Source: Catenovulum maritimum (GTDB taxonomy: Bacteria; Pseudomonadota; Gammaproteobacteria; Enterobacterales; Alteromonadaceae). From it: a DNA stretch of 60,616 nucleotides. The translations under genes and the position numbers were made by a program. Positions 9,133 to 17,779 of the stretch are shown here, piece after piece. The stretch covers positions 1-60,616 of the forward strand of contig NZ_KQ130486.1 in NCBI RefSeq assembly GCF_001050375.1, read 5' to 3'. A model generated the notes under the pieces. It saw only the letters and a list, made by a program, of their open reading frames with translations, ran no database searches and was not told the DNA's origin. Every line of letters begins with the position of its first letter. The first letter of the stretch is position 1.

Positions 9133-10167
9133 CTAAAATTGTTGCTTATTCACAGCTTTACTTTGCGCAACTTGACGAGTCACCAATCCACGACTGACCA
9201 AATCCAGTAAACACTGATCCATAGTCTGCATCCCATGCTGCATACCAGTTTGTATCGCTGAATACATTTGCGCGATTTTATCCTCACGGATTAAATTGCG
9301 GATAGCAGGCGTACCCACCATAATTTCATGCGCAGCAACTCGGCCACCGCCCGATTTTTTAAGTAAAGTTTGAGAAATTACCGCTTGTAACGACTCAGAT
9401 AACATTGAACGCACCATAGGTTTTTCTGCCGCTGGGAAAACATCCACAATTCTATCTATTGTTTTTGGTGCTGAAGTCGTGTGCAAAGTGCCAAAGACTA
9501 AATGCCCAGTTTCAGCTGCTGTCATAGCTAACCGTATAGTTTCTAAATCTCGCATTTCACCGACTAGGATTACATCTGGATCTTCACGAAGTGCTGAGCG
9601 CAGCGAATTGTTAAACGACTTGGTATCTCGATGTACTTCCCTTTGATTAATCAAAGACATTTTATTTTGGTGAACAAACTCGATTGGATCTTCTATGGTT
9701 AAAATATGATGGTGCTTATTCGCATTAATGTAATCAACCATAGCAGCTAAAGTGGTACTTTTACCTGAACCTGTCGGCCCGGTTACTAAAACTAAACCTC
9801 TCGGCTTTTCAGATAACTCCCTGAATATAGACGGCGCATTGATATCTTCTAACGATAAAACTTCACTCGGAATCGTTCTAAACACAGCTGCAGCGCCTCG
9901 ATTTTGGACAAATGCATTTACCCTAAATCGAGCTAAATCAGGGACCTCAAACGAAAAGTCAGCTTCCCAATTTTCTTCGTAATCTTTTCTCTGCTTATCA
10001 TTCATTATGTCATAAATAAGCTGATGGACTTGTTTATGGTCCAAAGCGGGAATATTAACTTTACGCACGTCGCCATCAACCCTGATCATAGGGGGTACGC
10101 CAGCAGAAAGATGTAAATCAGAAGCCTTGTGATCAACGCTAAAAGCTAATAGTTCGGTAATATCCAT
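9133..10167 (-). CDS. pilT: Type IV pilus retraction ATPase PilT
   Basis: Hexameric ATPase that depolymerises the type IV pilus, driving twitching motility and DNA uptake. The 344-residue protein starts MDITELLAFSVDHKASDLHLSAG, typical of PilT. It has Walker A GPTGSGKSTTLAA, Walker B PDVILVGEMRDLETI, and the C-terminal region containing AIRNLIREDK, which resembles the AIRNLIRE motif needed for retraction. It heads the pilT-pilU pair and is divergent from yggS. Confidence 0.96.
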   Translation of the reverse strand: MDITELLAFSVDHKASDLHLSAGVPPMIRVDGDVRKVNIPALDHKQVHQLIYDIMNDKQRKDYEENWEADFSFEVPDLARFRVNAFVQNRGAAAVFRTIPSEVLSLEDINAPSIFRELSEKPRGLVLVTGPTGSGKSTTLAAMVDYINANKHHHILTIEDPIEFVHQNKMSLINQREVHRDTKSFNNSLRSALREDPDVILVGEMRDLETIRLAMTAAETGHLVFGTLHTTSAPKTIDRIVDVFPAAEKPMVRSMLSESLQAVISQTLLKKSGGGRVAAHEIMVGTPAIRNLIREDKIAQMYSAIQTGMQHGMQTMDQCLLDLVSRGLVTRQVAQSKAVNKQQF

Positions 10168-10409
10168 AATGATAACTCCAAGTTGTAAACTTAATTATTA
10201 TTTTGATTTGTATAACATAGCAGAAAACACTTTTTTCGCACGTCTAATGCCACTTAAAATAGTCTAATAGTGCACAATAATTAGATGATTATCATAACCT
10301 TATTGAAAATTGGATAAATATTAAACGGTTAAAATAAAAATGATCTTAGTCGGCGAATTCATTATTATGATTACACAATTAAAAATGAATAGATAAAACT
10401 CAGTTTATA

Positions 10410-11084
10410 ATGTCTAAATTAACTTCTAACTTAGCAAATATTAAAAACCAGATAGCCGCATGCTCACCATCTAATCACAATGTCCAATTACTAGCGGTTA
10501 GTAAAACTAAACCATTAGACATGATAAGAGAAGCGTATCACTCTGGGCAAAGACTATTTGGGGAAAACTATGTACAAGAAGCTATTGAAAAGATTCAAAG
10601 TGCAAGCGATTTAACCGAGATAGAATGGCACCTAATTGGCCCACTGCAATCGAATAAAACTAAGCAAGTTGCGGAGCATTTTGATTGGGTGCAATCTATT
10701 GATAGATTTAAAATAGCGCAGAGACTAAACGACCAAAGACCCGACAATTTACCGGTTTTAAATGTCTGTATCCAAGTTAATATATCAAATGAAGCCTCTA
10801 AGTCTGGTTTAACTTCCGAAGCAGTGTGTGAACTAGCAGCACAAATTTCCGCCTTACCAAATTTACGCCTACGAGGCATAATGGCGATTCCTGCAAAAAC
10901 AAAAGATGAACAAGAACTAGATCAAGCTTTTAGCCAGTTATTTGAAATATACAAAAATTTGCAACAAGAATATTCAAGTGTGGACACTTTATCTATGGGG
11001 ATGAGCCAAGATATGGCGCAAGCAATTAAAAACGGTAGTACAATGGTGCGCATAGGCAGTGCGATATTTGGTCAAAGGACATAG
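10410..11084 (+). CDS. yggS: Pyridoxal-phosphate homeostasis protein YggS
   Basis: PLP-binding protein (PLPBP family) that buffers vitamin B6 and amino-acid pools; no enzymatic activity is established for the family. The PLP-binding Lys lies in LLAVSKTKP near residue 33. Other family motifs are FGENYVQEA, WHLIGPLQSNK and the C-terminal MGMSQDMAQAI with VRIGSAIFG. At 224 residues the length is normal. It is followed by proC and yggT, a conserved order. Confidence 0.93.
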   Translation: MSKLTSNLANIKNQIAACSPSNHNVQLLAVSKTKPLDMIREAYHSGQRLFGENYVQEAIEKIQSASDLTEIEWHLIGPLQSNKTKQVAEHFDWVQSIDRFKIAQRLNDQRPDNLPVLNVCIQVNISNEASKSGLTSEAVCELAAQISALPNLRLRGIMAIPAKTKDEQELDQAFSQLFEIYKNLQQEYSSVDTLSMGMSQDMAQAIKNGSTMVRIGSAIFGQRT

Positions 11085-11172
11085 CAAGCTTGCATTTTAA
11101 CTTTAGGTGATTTTGATTCTACTCAGACGCTTAAGTCCCCCTAATATATAAACAAAATTTAAAGAGAGAAAC

Positions 11173-11994
11173 ATGACACAAAAAACAATTGCTTTTATTG
11201 GCGCAGGAAACATGTCGGCAAGTATCATTGCTGGCTTAGTAAAAAATGGTTACCCAGCAGATAATATTATCGCGAGTAATCCTTCTACGCCAAAATTAGA
11301 TGCACTCTCTGCTCAGCATTCTATAAAAACAACGACAGATAACAACCAAGCGATTGAACAAGCTGATGTCATCATTTTGTCCGTCAAACCACAAATGATG
11401 GCCGGCATGTTAGGCGACCTTTCAATTGATAAGTCCATTTTTAGTCATAAGCTATTCATTTCAATTGCAGCTGGTTTACCCGTTTCTCGTTTAGAAGAGC
11501 TATTGGTAACGCCAACAGCAGTGGTTCGTACTATGCCTAACACACCTAGCTTATTAGGACTTGGCATGACTGGCTTATATGCGTCAGCTGCAGTTTCAGC
11601 AGAGCAAAAGCAAGTAGCAGAAGAAATTATGCAAGCCGTTGGTAAGACAGTTTGGGTAGAAGAAGAATCGGGCATAGATAAAATTACAGCATTAGCTGGA
11701 AGTGCACCGGCTTACTTTTTCTTATTTATGGAAGGTATGGAATCTAAAGCGATTGAATTAGGCTTCTCACCAGAAGCGGCCAGAGAGATAGTGAGTCAGG
11801 TCGCAACAGGCTCTACAGAAATGGTCCGACAAAATGACATTAGTATCGCTCAGTTAAGAACAAATGTAACCTCTAAAGGTGGTACAACTGCAGCGGCACT
11901 CAATAGCTTTAACGATTCTAATTTAACCGGAATAACTGCAAAAGCGATGGACGCAGCGATTGCTAGAGCAGAAGAAATGGCTAAAACGATTTAA
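11173..11994 (+). CDS. proC: Pyrroline-5-carboxylate reductase
   Basis: Catalyses the last step of proline synthesis, the NAD(P)H-dependent reduction of pyrroline-5-carboxylate. The N-terminal Rossmann motif FIGAGNMSASII is clear. The C-terminal dimerisation domain contains the signature region around TSKGGTTAAAL. At 273 residues the length is normal. A GAGAG ribosome-binding site precedes the ATG. It is cotranscribed with yggS, or separated from it only by a short AT-rich gap. Confidence 0.96.
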   Translation: MTQKTIAFIGAGNMSASIIAGLVKNGYPADNIIASNPSTPKLDALSAQHSIKTTTDNNQAIEQADVIILSVKPQMMAGMLGDLSIDKSIFSHKLFISIAAGLPVSRLEELLVTPTAVVRTMPNTPSLLGLGMTGLYASAAVSAEQKQVAEEIMQAVGKTVWVEEESGIDKITALAGSAPAYFFLFMEGMESKAIELGFSPEAAREIVSQVATGSTEMVRQNDISIAQLRTNVTSKGGTTAAALNSFNDSNLTGITAKAMDAAIARAEEMAKTI

Positions 11995-12034
11995 ATATCA
12001 ATTTTAGTCCCCATAATAAACAACTAAGATTAGG

Positions 12035-12082
12035 GCGTGTTTGATTTTATGTTCAAACAAACATTCTTAACAATCAACACGC
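12035..12082. repeat. Inverted repeat between proC and yggT
   Basis: GCGTGTTTGATT pairs with AATCAACACGC across a 25-base centre, with one bulged T. It lies in the proC-yggT gap and has no T-run. It may be an intercistronic processing or attenuation hairpin. Confidence 0.35.
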
Positions 12083-12119
12083 GCGAAAGTACTCATTTAA
12101 ATTTAAAGTGGAACTAACA

Positions 12120-12650
12120 ATGCAGGCGATTAATTTTCTGATTGATACACTATTTGGCTTATTTTTAATGGTGGTTGTACTAAGGTTTTGGCTTCAGGCC
12201 GTTAGAGCTGATTTTTACAACCCAATTTGCCAATTCATCGTTAAAGCAACCAATCCAGTCTTAAAACCGTTACAACTATTTTTACCTTCTGCTGGTAAAT
12301 TTAATGTCGCGGCTTTAGTTTTAGCTGTCATCGTCAGCTTTACTAAATTAATCGTATTGTACTTAGTCAATAACCAAGCGCCTAACCCTGTCACTTTGTT
12401 AATCGTGAGTTTATTTGATGTTGCTAGAGAATTCCTTAACTTAGCGTTTTGGATTTTAATTATTCGAGCTATTTTAAGCTGGTTTAGTCAAGGCTATAAC
12501 CCAGCAGAAATGCTATTGCACCAATTAACAGAGCCATTCTTAAAGCCTATCAGAAAATTATTACCTGATATGGGCGGCTTAGATTTATCTTTACTGGTTG
12601 CCATTATCGCAATTCAATTTTTTAAAATATTATTAAGCGGTTCTATCTAA
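12120..12650 (+). CDS. yggT: YggT family membrane protein
   Basis: Inner-membrane protein with two YGGT repeats, each a hydrophobic pair with the pattern ...VLRFWLQ... and ...IIRAILSWF.... Family members are linked to osmotic or ion stress and to cell-division and membrane homeostasis, but the precise role is not settled. The start is the ATG giving MQAINFLID. An upstream in-frame GTG at 12108 overlaps the probable ribosome-binding site and is less likely. The stop codon overlaps an ATG of the next frame. Confidence 0.88.
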   Translation: MQAINFLIDTLFGLFLMVVVLRFWLQAVRADFYNPICQFIVKATNPVLKPLQLFLPSAGKFNVAALVLAVIVSFTKLIVLYLVNNQAPNPVTLLIVSLFDVAREFLNLAFWILIIRAILSWFSQGYNPAEMLLHQLTEPFLKPIRKLLPDMGGLDLSLLVAIIAIQFFKILLSGSI

Positions 12651-12679
12651 TGGGCACACCGTCTATTTGTGAGCTAAAT

Positions 12680-13123
12680 ATGAATATATTAAAACGTTTA
12701 AGCATCATTCTATGCTTTATTAGTTTTGGGGTAATGGCTAACGAAAACCCCAACCAAACTATCAGGGGCAATTGGGAAATCAACCATATCGCTTTCCCTT
12801 CAACCTTTATTCAAGCGAGTACGGCAAAAGCCTTAAAATTAACTCGGGCCAACAATAGAGCCCTTGTCAATATCAGCGTCATCGATATAAGTAACCAGAC
12901 TCGAATCCCAGTTAAAGTAAAGGTGACAGGAAAAATACAGAACCTAGTGGGTACAAATAAATCTCTAGATTTTGTTGAAGTTGACGAAAAAGACGCTATC
13001 TATTATTTAAGCCAGCTAAAATATGCCAATGAAGAAACATTTCGCTTCTTCATCCAAATTAAAGACCCTAAAACAGGTAGAATTGAAGAAATAAAATTCT
13101 TACAAAAAATGTGGGTCGATTAA
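12680..13123 (+). CDS. DUF4426 family periplasmic protein
   Basis: Secreted protein of unknown function, belonging to the DUF4426 family found downstream of yggT in many marine gammaproteobacteria. The start chosen gives a standard signal peptide (MNILKRLSIILCFISFGVMA). An ATG at 12650 overlapping the yggT stop is in frame and could allow coupled translation with ten extra residues. The mature part is about 125 residues, predicted beta-rich, without Cys. In relatives yggU usually sits between yggT and this gene; here it is absent. Confidence 0.75.
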   Translation: MNILKRLSIILCFISFGVMANENPNQTIRGNWEINHIAFPSTFIQASTAKALKLTRANNRALVNISVIDISNQTRIPVKVKVTGKIQNLVGTNKSLDFVEVDEKDAIYYLSQLKYANEETFRFFIQIKDPKTGRIEEIKFLQKMWVD

Positions 13124-13186
13124 TTCGAGCTAGCTCAAATTAAAATGTGAACTTTAGTAAAAGATAATCAACTAAATTGAATTTCA

Positions 13187-13220
13187 GCCTTGTTTTTATT
13201 AGCCAATCATTAAACAAGGC
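13187..13220 (+). terminator. Hairpin after the DUF4426 gene
   Basis: GCCTTGTTT pairs perfectly with AAACAAGGC across a 16-base loop. It stands between the DUF4426 gene and the next regulator gene. The T-run is weak, so termination is only a suggestion. Confidence 0.4.
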
Positions 13221-13319
13221 ACTATCATTACAATAAGATAATAACTCAAAGGATACTGTTAGTTATTTTTCAAGTTCTTTGGTTATTAAAACTTCAAGTT
13301 TAAATCCATCAGGAACATT

Positions 13320-15548
13320 ATGAGCCTAAGTAGTTTTGACGATGTACTTCTTTTTGCCGATGATGATGACGATTCATTAGATATTCATGTGGAACAAGAT
13401 CCTGCAAAGAGTTGGCATATTTTAATTGTCGATGATGACGCAGAAATTCATTCAGTTACCCAACTCGCCTTGTCTGGGTTAAAAGCTTTAAATAAAGACC
13501 TCTATTTCGGCCACGCCTATTCTGGTGAAGAATCGATTAACTACGTAAAACAAAACCCTGATATTGCAGTTATCCTAATGGATGTTGTAATGGAGCATGA
13601 AAATGCTGGTCTAGACGCGGTTAAATATATTAGAGAAGAACTCGGACAAAATGATGTTCGAATCATACTCAGAACAGGTCAACCTGGTTATGCTCCTGAA
13701 GAAAAAGTAGTTCAAACCTATGACATTAATGATTACAAAACAAAAACGGAGTTAACACGTAGCAAGCTAGTAACGACTCTAATATCTGCTATACGTGGTT
13801 ACGAACAAATACGCATAATCAACAAAAGCAAATATCAGCTTGAAAAAATAATCGATGCTGGCTCGGAAATCCAACGACAGCAACAACCACAAGTATTTGG
13901 CCAAACCGTTTTACATCAAACCAATGCTCTACTCGGCATCCAAGCGAATGGGATTATTTGTGTTCAAAGTCTGGATGACGACTCCAAACTTTGTAATAAA
14001 GTATTAACAGGTATAGGTGAATTTGAAAACCTCGCTCAAGTTAATTTAGAAAATTTAGACAATGGACGAATCATTAACCAAGTTTCTAAAGTGTTCAATT
14101 CGAAAACTCATCTTTTAACTGGCCCTGATTCTGCTTTCTATATTAAAGGCAGTAAATCAAAGGCAGTAATTTATTTAGATGAAAGTTTTGAGCAAACCGA
14201 ACTTTCAGAACAAATGCTAGATATCTTTTTAGCCAATATAGCCGTCAGCCTTGAGAATGTAAGCCTGTTCCAAAAGATTAAAGAAGCGGCCTATACAGAT
14301 AAATTAACTCAACTTTTTAACCGAACCAATTTTACCCGGCACTTAGACAAATATATAAAAGATAACAGTTTAGGCGATGTAGTCGCTTTATTAGATATAG
14401 TGCACTTTGCCGATATCAATGACGGCTTAGGCCAGGAAATGGGCAATGAATTACTCAAAGCCTGTGCCCAAAGACTGCAAGAAAAATTTGGTAACAGTTG
14501 TATCCTTGCCAGAGTAAGCCCCGATGTATTTGGCATTATTGGCCACCAGTTACTCGTCAATCCTGAACAAATTTTAGACTTATTTAGCTACCCACTCAGA
14601 GTTACAGAACAAAGAATGTCTGTTAATTTTAATATGGGTTTTTGTCACAGAAGTACAGTTGAGAAAACAGGCCTTGATGTATTGAAACATGCGGATATTG
14701 CGCTTAATCAAGCCAAGCAAAATGTTCAACTAAAATATGCCGTATACTCTGATGTAATGGAGCAAAAAACAGCTTGGCGGCTTGGTATGGTTCACCAACT
14801 ACAAGAAGATTTTGCTGCCAATCGCCTGCAAGTTTGGTTTCAACCGCAACTTGCGATTAACTCGCATCAAATAATTGGTTTTGAAGCTTTACTGCGCTGG
14901 CCGAAAGCCAATGGTGATATGATATCTCCAGAAGTTTTCGTTCCTTTAGCTGAGTATTCAGGTCTAATCGTAGACATAGGCACTTGGGTCATAGAAGAGT
15001 CTTGTCGCCAGTTAAAACAGCTTGAAGAAAAAGGTTTAACTAAAGTAAGAATTTCAATTAATGTTTCTATGGCTCAGTTTAAAGATCCTAAATTTGTACT
15101 AACAACCATAGATACGATAAAGCGATTCGGTATAGATCCTGTTCATATTGAATTAGAAATTACCGAATCTGTACTGATGAACAACCCTCAAACTGTCATT
15201 GATGCCCTTAACTTATTAAAAGCGGAAGGTATTCAAGTTGCATTGGATGATTTTGGTACTGGCTTCTCATCACTAAGCTATCTACATAAATTGCCACTTG
15301 ACCGAATGAAAGTTGACCGTGCATTTATTAATGATATGCAGCATAAAAATGGTGAAGTTATTGTAGAAACAGTTTTGTCGCTTGGGCAAAAACTCGGTCT
15401 ACATACAATTGCAGAAGGAGTCGAAAACCTAGAACAGGAAAATCGACTTGTGAATATGGGATGTGAGGAAGTACAAGGTTTCCTTTACGCTAAAGCACTG
15501 CCATCCAATCAACTTCAGGAATTTGTATTACAACACAAACCGGACTAG
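13320..15548 (+). CDS. Response regulator with DUF3369, degenerate GGDEF and EAL domains
   Basis: Predicted cyclic-di-GMP phosphodiesterase controlled by phosphorylation. Order: receiver domain (about residues 30-155, with LIVDDDAEIH and the phosphoacceptor Asp in VILMDVVME), DUF3369 sensory domain (about 170-310), GGDEF-like domain (about 320-470), EAL domain (about 485-735). The GGDEF motif itself is replaced by SPDVF in RVSPDVFG, so diguanylate cyclase activity should be lost. The EAL domain keeps EALLRW, ELEITES, DDFGTGFSS and AEGVEN, consistent with hydrolysis. An AGGAAC ribosome-binding site precedes the ATG. No partner kinase lies nearby. Confidence 0.92.
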   Translation: MSLSSFDDVLLFADDDDDSLDIHVEQDPAKSWHILIVDDDAEIHSVTQLALSGLKALNKDLYFGHAYSGEESINYVKQNPDIAVILMDVVMEHENAGLDAVKYIREELGQNDVRIILRTGQPGYAPEEKVVQTYDINDYKTKTELTRSKLVTTLISAIRGYEQIRIINKSKYQLEKIIDAGSEIQRQQQPQVFGQTVLHQTNALLGIQANGIICVQSLDDDSKLCNKVLTGIGEFENLAQVNLENLDNGRIINQVSKVFNSKTHLLTGPDSAFYIKGSKSKAVIYLDESFEQTELSEQMLDIFLANIAVSLENVSLFQKIKEAAYTDKLTQLFNRTNFTRHLDKYIKDNSLGDVVALLDIVHFADINDGLGQEMGNELLKACAQRLQEKFGNSCILARVSPDVFGIIGHQLLVNPEQILDLFSYPLRVTEQRMSVNFNMGFCHRSTVEKTGLDVLKHADIALNQAKQNVQLKYAVYSDVMEQKTAWRLGMVHQLQEDFAANRLQVWFQPQLAINSHQIIGFEALLRWPKANGDMISPEVFVPLAEYSGLIVDIGTWVIEESCRQLKQLEEKGLTKVRISINVSMAQFKDPKFVLTTIDTIKRFGIDPVHIELEITESVLMNNPQTVIDALNLLKAEGIQVALDDFGTGFSSLSYLHKLPLDRMKVDRAFINDMQHKNGEVIVETVLSLGQKLGLHTIAEGVENLEQENRLVNMGCEEVQGFLYAKALPSNQLQEFVLQHKPD

Positions 15549-15570
15549 TTTCATCTAGTTTAATACAAGC

Positions 15571-15597
15571 AAAGGCTTATCAAATGGATAAGCCTTT
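15571..15597 (+). terminator. Terminator after the EAL regulator
   Basis: Perfect 11-bp stem AAAGGCTTATC / GATAAGCCTTT with a short loop, followed by ATTTTAT. Placed 23 bases after the stop. Confidence 0.75.
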
Positions 15598-15646
15598 ATT
15601 TTATCTATCGGCTGAAAATTTTATAGCCTAGCTCATCAGTTAACAG

Positions 15647-17308
15647 TTAAAAATCGTTAGGCTTACGCTTTAACTCTCTATCTAATAATCCCGAGAATTG
15701 TTTAAGGCGTATTTTATAATCCGGACGATTCGCTAAATTAGTTAATTCAAGCGGGTCTTGAATTAAATTATATAACTCTTGATCACCGTTGCGAAAACGT
15801 ATGTATCTATACTCATTAGTCCTTAACGCGTGGTTACCTTGCTGGAAAGTATTAAGGACAGCTTTAGTCCACTGAGTATTTACATCTTTAACTAATGGCG
15901 TTAAATCGTATCCATACACAGCCTGATTTTTAGGTAGCTCAGCCATCGCCATAATACTGGGGTAAATATCCTGTAAGCTAACAGGCGCATTAACTTGTTT
16001 TCCATGCTGGCCTGGCTGCCTTGGATCCGCAATAATTAGATTAGCCCTGTTCGCTGCCTCCCACAGACTAGTTTTACCCGTCCAATTTTTATCACCCAAG
16101 TGATAACCATGGTCGCTCCACAGCACAACAACTGTATTATCTTTTTGAGGATTGCGATTAATGGCATCCAATAACACACCTATGGTGCTATCGGCGTATG
16201 CGACTGTAGCCAAATAAGCTTGGAATATGGCTTTCCACGCATTTACATCCCCTGTTTGACCATCCAAACTGACACCATAATCAAGCAAATCAGTAAAATG
16301 AGTACTAGCAGTCATCTTTTGCCCATGTTTTGACATATCCGTTAAATCAGCTCTAACCCAAGCAAGCAAATCTTTATTTATTGCCATCTCTGATTGTGGA
16401 AACATGTCATAATATTTTTGCTCAACCACCCAAGGTAAGTGAGGCGCAAAAATACCGGCAGCTAAAAAATAAGGTTTATCATTAGCTAAGGTCACACTAT
16501 GCTTTTTGCCGCGAACATCATTAATCTCGGAGCGGCCCGTCAAGATGAGCTGAGCAATATGCTGAGCATTAACATAGTCATTTGAGAATTCAGTAGGTAT
16601 GCTTGTTACCCCAAATCGACTAAAGTTTTTACTTTTGTCACCTGGGTTATCCCAATATTTTGATACCTGCTCCTGCTTAGTAATCATCGCTTCAACTTGG
16701 CTACTGGTTCCTACATTGCGTTCAACCCAATGATCCCAAGAAAACAATTGATCTGGCCAGTCACTAAAATATCCCCTGTCTAAATAGGATCGTCCTTTAT
16801 GAAACACTTTACCTATGCCAGAAGTATAGTAGCCATGCTGCTTTAGATACTGAGGTAAAGTAGTGACATTGGTTAAGGTTTCATATGCTCTAAAATGTCG
16901 ATCGTGTTTGTAATAACCAGATATATGTGGTGGGACCCCTGTCATCAAAGCTGTTCTGGAAGGACCGCATAAAGGTGAAGCGCTATAAGTATTACGAAAA
17001 CTCACCCCTTGCTTAGCTAACTTAGCTAAGTTCGGCGTTAATTTATCTATGACTTGCTGACGCAACTTATCATCAGGATAAACTTTGCGTAAAAAACTCC
17101 CCGCCTCATCACCTAAAATTGAATTGTATATATTCAAGTCATCGACTGCGATAAAGACAAAGTTAGGTTTTCTCGAATTAGTATCAGCCTGATTTGAGAT
17201 AGCACTTTTAGGTAACAATGCCGAACAAGCAGTCGTACACATAACCAAGACAAAAACCAAGATGGTTAGTAAATTTCCAGTTGAGTTGAATGATTTAAAT
17301 AACTGCAT
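15647..17308 (-). CDS. Sulfatase (iduronate-2-sulfatase-like), probable lipoprotein
   Basis: Removes sulfate esters, probably from algal or host polysaccharides in this marine setting. The catalytic signature CGPSRTALMTG (Cys114, in C-x-P-S-R) is the site converted to formylglycine. The metal-binding VAVDDLN-like segment (AVDDLN) follows the N-terminus, and WSDHGYHLGDKNWTGK supplies further active-site residues. The N-terminus is a signal sequence with a possible lipobox at TTAC (Cys28). At 553 residues it fits the family. No formylglycine-generating enzyme, carbohydrate transporter or TonB receptor lies beside it. Its real substrate cannot be told from sequence. Confidence 0.88.
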   Translation of the reverse strand: MQLFKSFNSTGNLLTILVFVLVMCTTACSALLPKSAISNQADTNSRKPNFVFIAVDDLNIYNSILGDEAGSFLRKVYPDDKLRQQVIDKLTPNLAKLAKQGVSFRNTYSASPLCGPSRTALMTGVPPHISGYYKHDRHFRAYETLTNVTTLPQYLKQHGYYTSGIGKVFHKGRSYLDRGYFSDWPDQLFSWDHWVERNVGTSSQVEAMITKQEQVSKYWDNPGDKSKNFSRFGVTSIPTEFSNDYVNAQHIAQLILTGRSEINDVRGKKHSVTLANDKPYFLAAGIFAPHLPWVVEQKYYDMFPQSEMAINKDLLAWVRADLTDMSKHGQKMTASTHFTDLLDYGVSLDGQTGDVNAWKAIFQAYLATVAYADSTIGVLLDAINRNPQKDNTVVVLWSDHGYHLGDKNWTGKTSLWEAANRANLIIADPRQPGQHGKQVNAPVSLQDIYPSIMAMAELPKNQAVYGYDLTPLVKDVNTQWTKAVLNTFQQGNHALRTNEYRYIRFRNGDQELYNLIQDPLELTNLANRPDYKIRLKQFSGLLDRELKRKPNDF

Positions 17309-17500
17309 TTTTAATTATTTTATCCATTTATTCACGATTCATTCATGATAGATAATTGAGTTCCAGATAAAACAGAATTTACATGACTTAACCAAAATGC
17401 TGTTTCATTTACACAAAGCGTTACAAAACCAGCAAACCAAGGAAATTAAGCCCAAAATTCGAGAGAAAACTAAGGATTTTGAGGCTTAGTACAATTAAAT

Positions 17501-17529
17501 TTGACATAGGCATCAAATCTCGTGAAAAT
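17501..17529 (+). promoter_or_regulatory. Promoter of the leu leader and operon
   Basis: A perfect -35 TTGACA is followed after 17 bases by GAAAAT as a weak -10. Transcription would start about 45 bases before the leader peptide ATG. The stretch 17309-17500 upstream holds no gene that I can see. Confidence 0.55.
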
Positions 17530-17579
17530 ACCGCCATACGCGTATTTTACGCAATGGTAAAACTTAGGATTTGGACTAA

Positions 17580-17657
17580 ATGAAGTCATTATTACTCTTA
17601 ACAAGCCTGCTAAGCCTCACTCATTATGGAGTGCGGGAGGATTTGTTTCGAGTTTAA
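17580..17657 (+). CDS. leuL: leu operon leader peptide
   Basis: A 25-residue open frame in which eight residues are Leu: four in a row at positions 4-7, then 10, 11, 13 and 22. The Leu codons include the less common CTC, CTA and TTG. It ends 28 bases before an intrinsic terminator and about 120 bases before leuA. Ribosome stalling at these Leu codons when charged tRNA-Leu is scarce would favour the antiterminator. The arrangement is that of leuL in enterobacteria, although the sequence differs. Confidence 0.82.
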   Translation: MKSLLLLTSLLSLTHYGVREDLFRV

Positions 17658-17718
17658 CTCAACCTAAGTAAAAGATTTCGAAGCAAAAAACCCGTGCTCT
17701 AACCAGCGCGGGTTTTTT
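17618..17718 (+). promoter_or_regulatory. Transcription attenuator of leuABCD
   Basis: Four mutually exclusive segments can be read. Segment 1 CACTC (17618-17622) pairs with the start of segment 2 GAGTGCGGG (17629-17637). Segment 2 also pairs along all nine bases (two G-U) with segment 3 CCCGTGCTC (17691-17699). Segment 3 with its preceding A-run pairs with segment 4 (GCGCGGGTTTTTT) to form the terminator at 17685-17718. This is the classic pause/antiterminator/terminator set. The pairings were found by eye, not by folding software. Confidence 0.8.
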
Positions 17719-17779
17719 GTTAGATTCGCGCTGTAGCTGACCCTCAGCATAGAGCCGAATTTAAAACAGGAGCAACATT

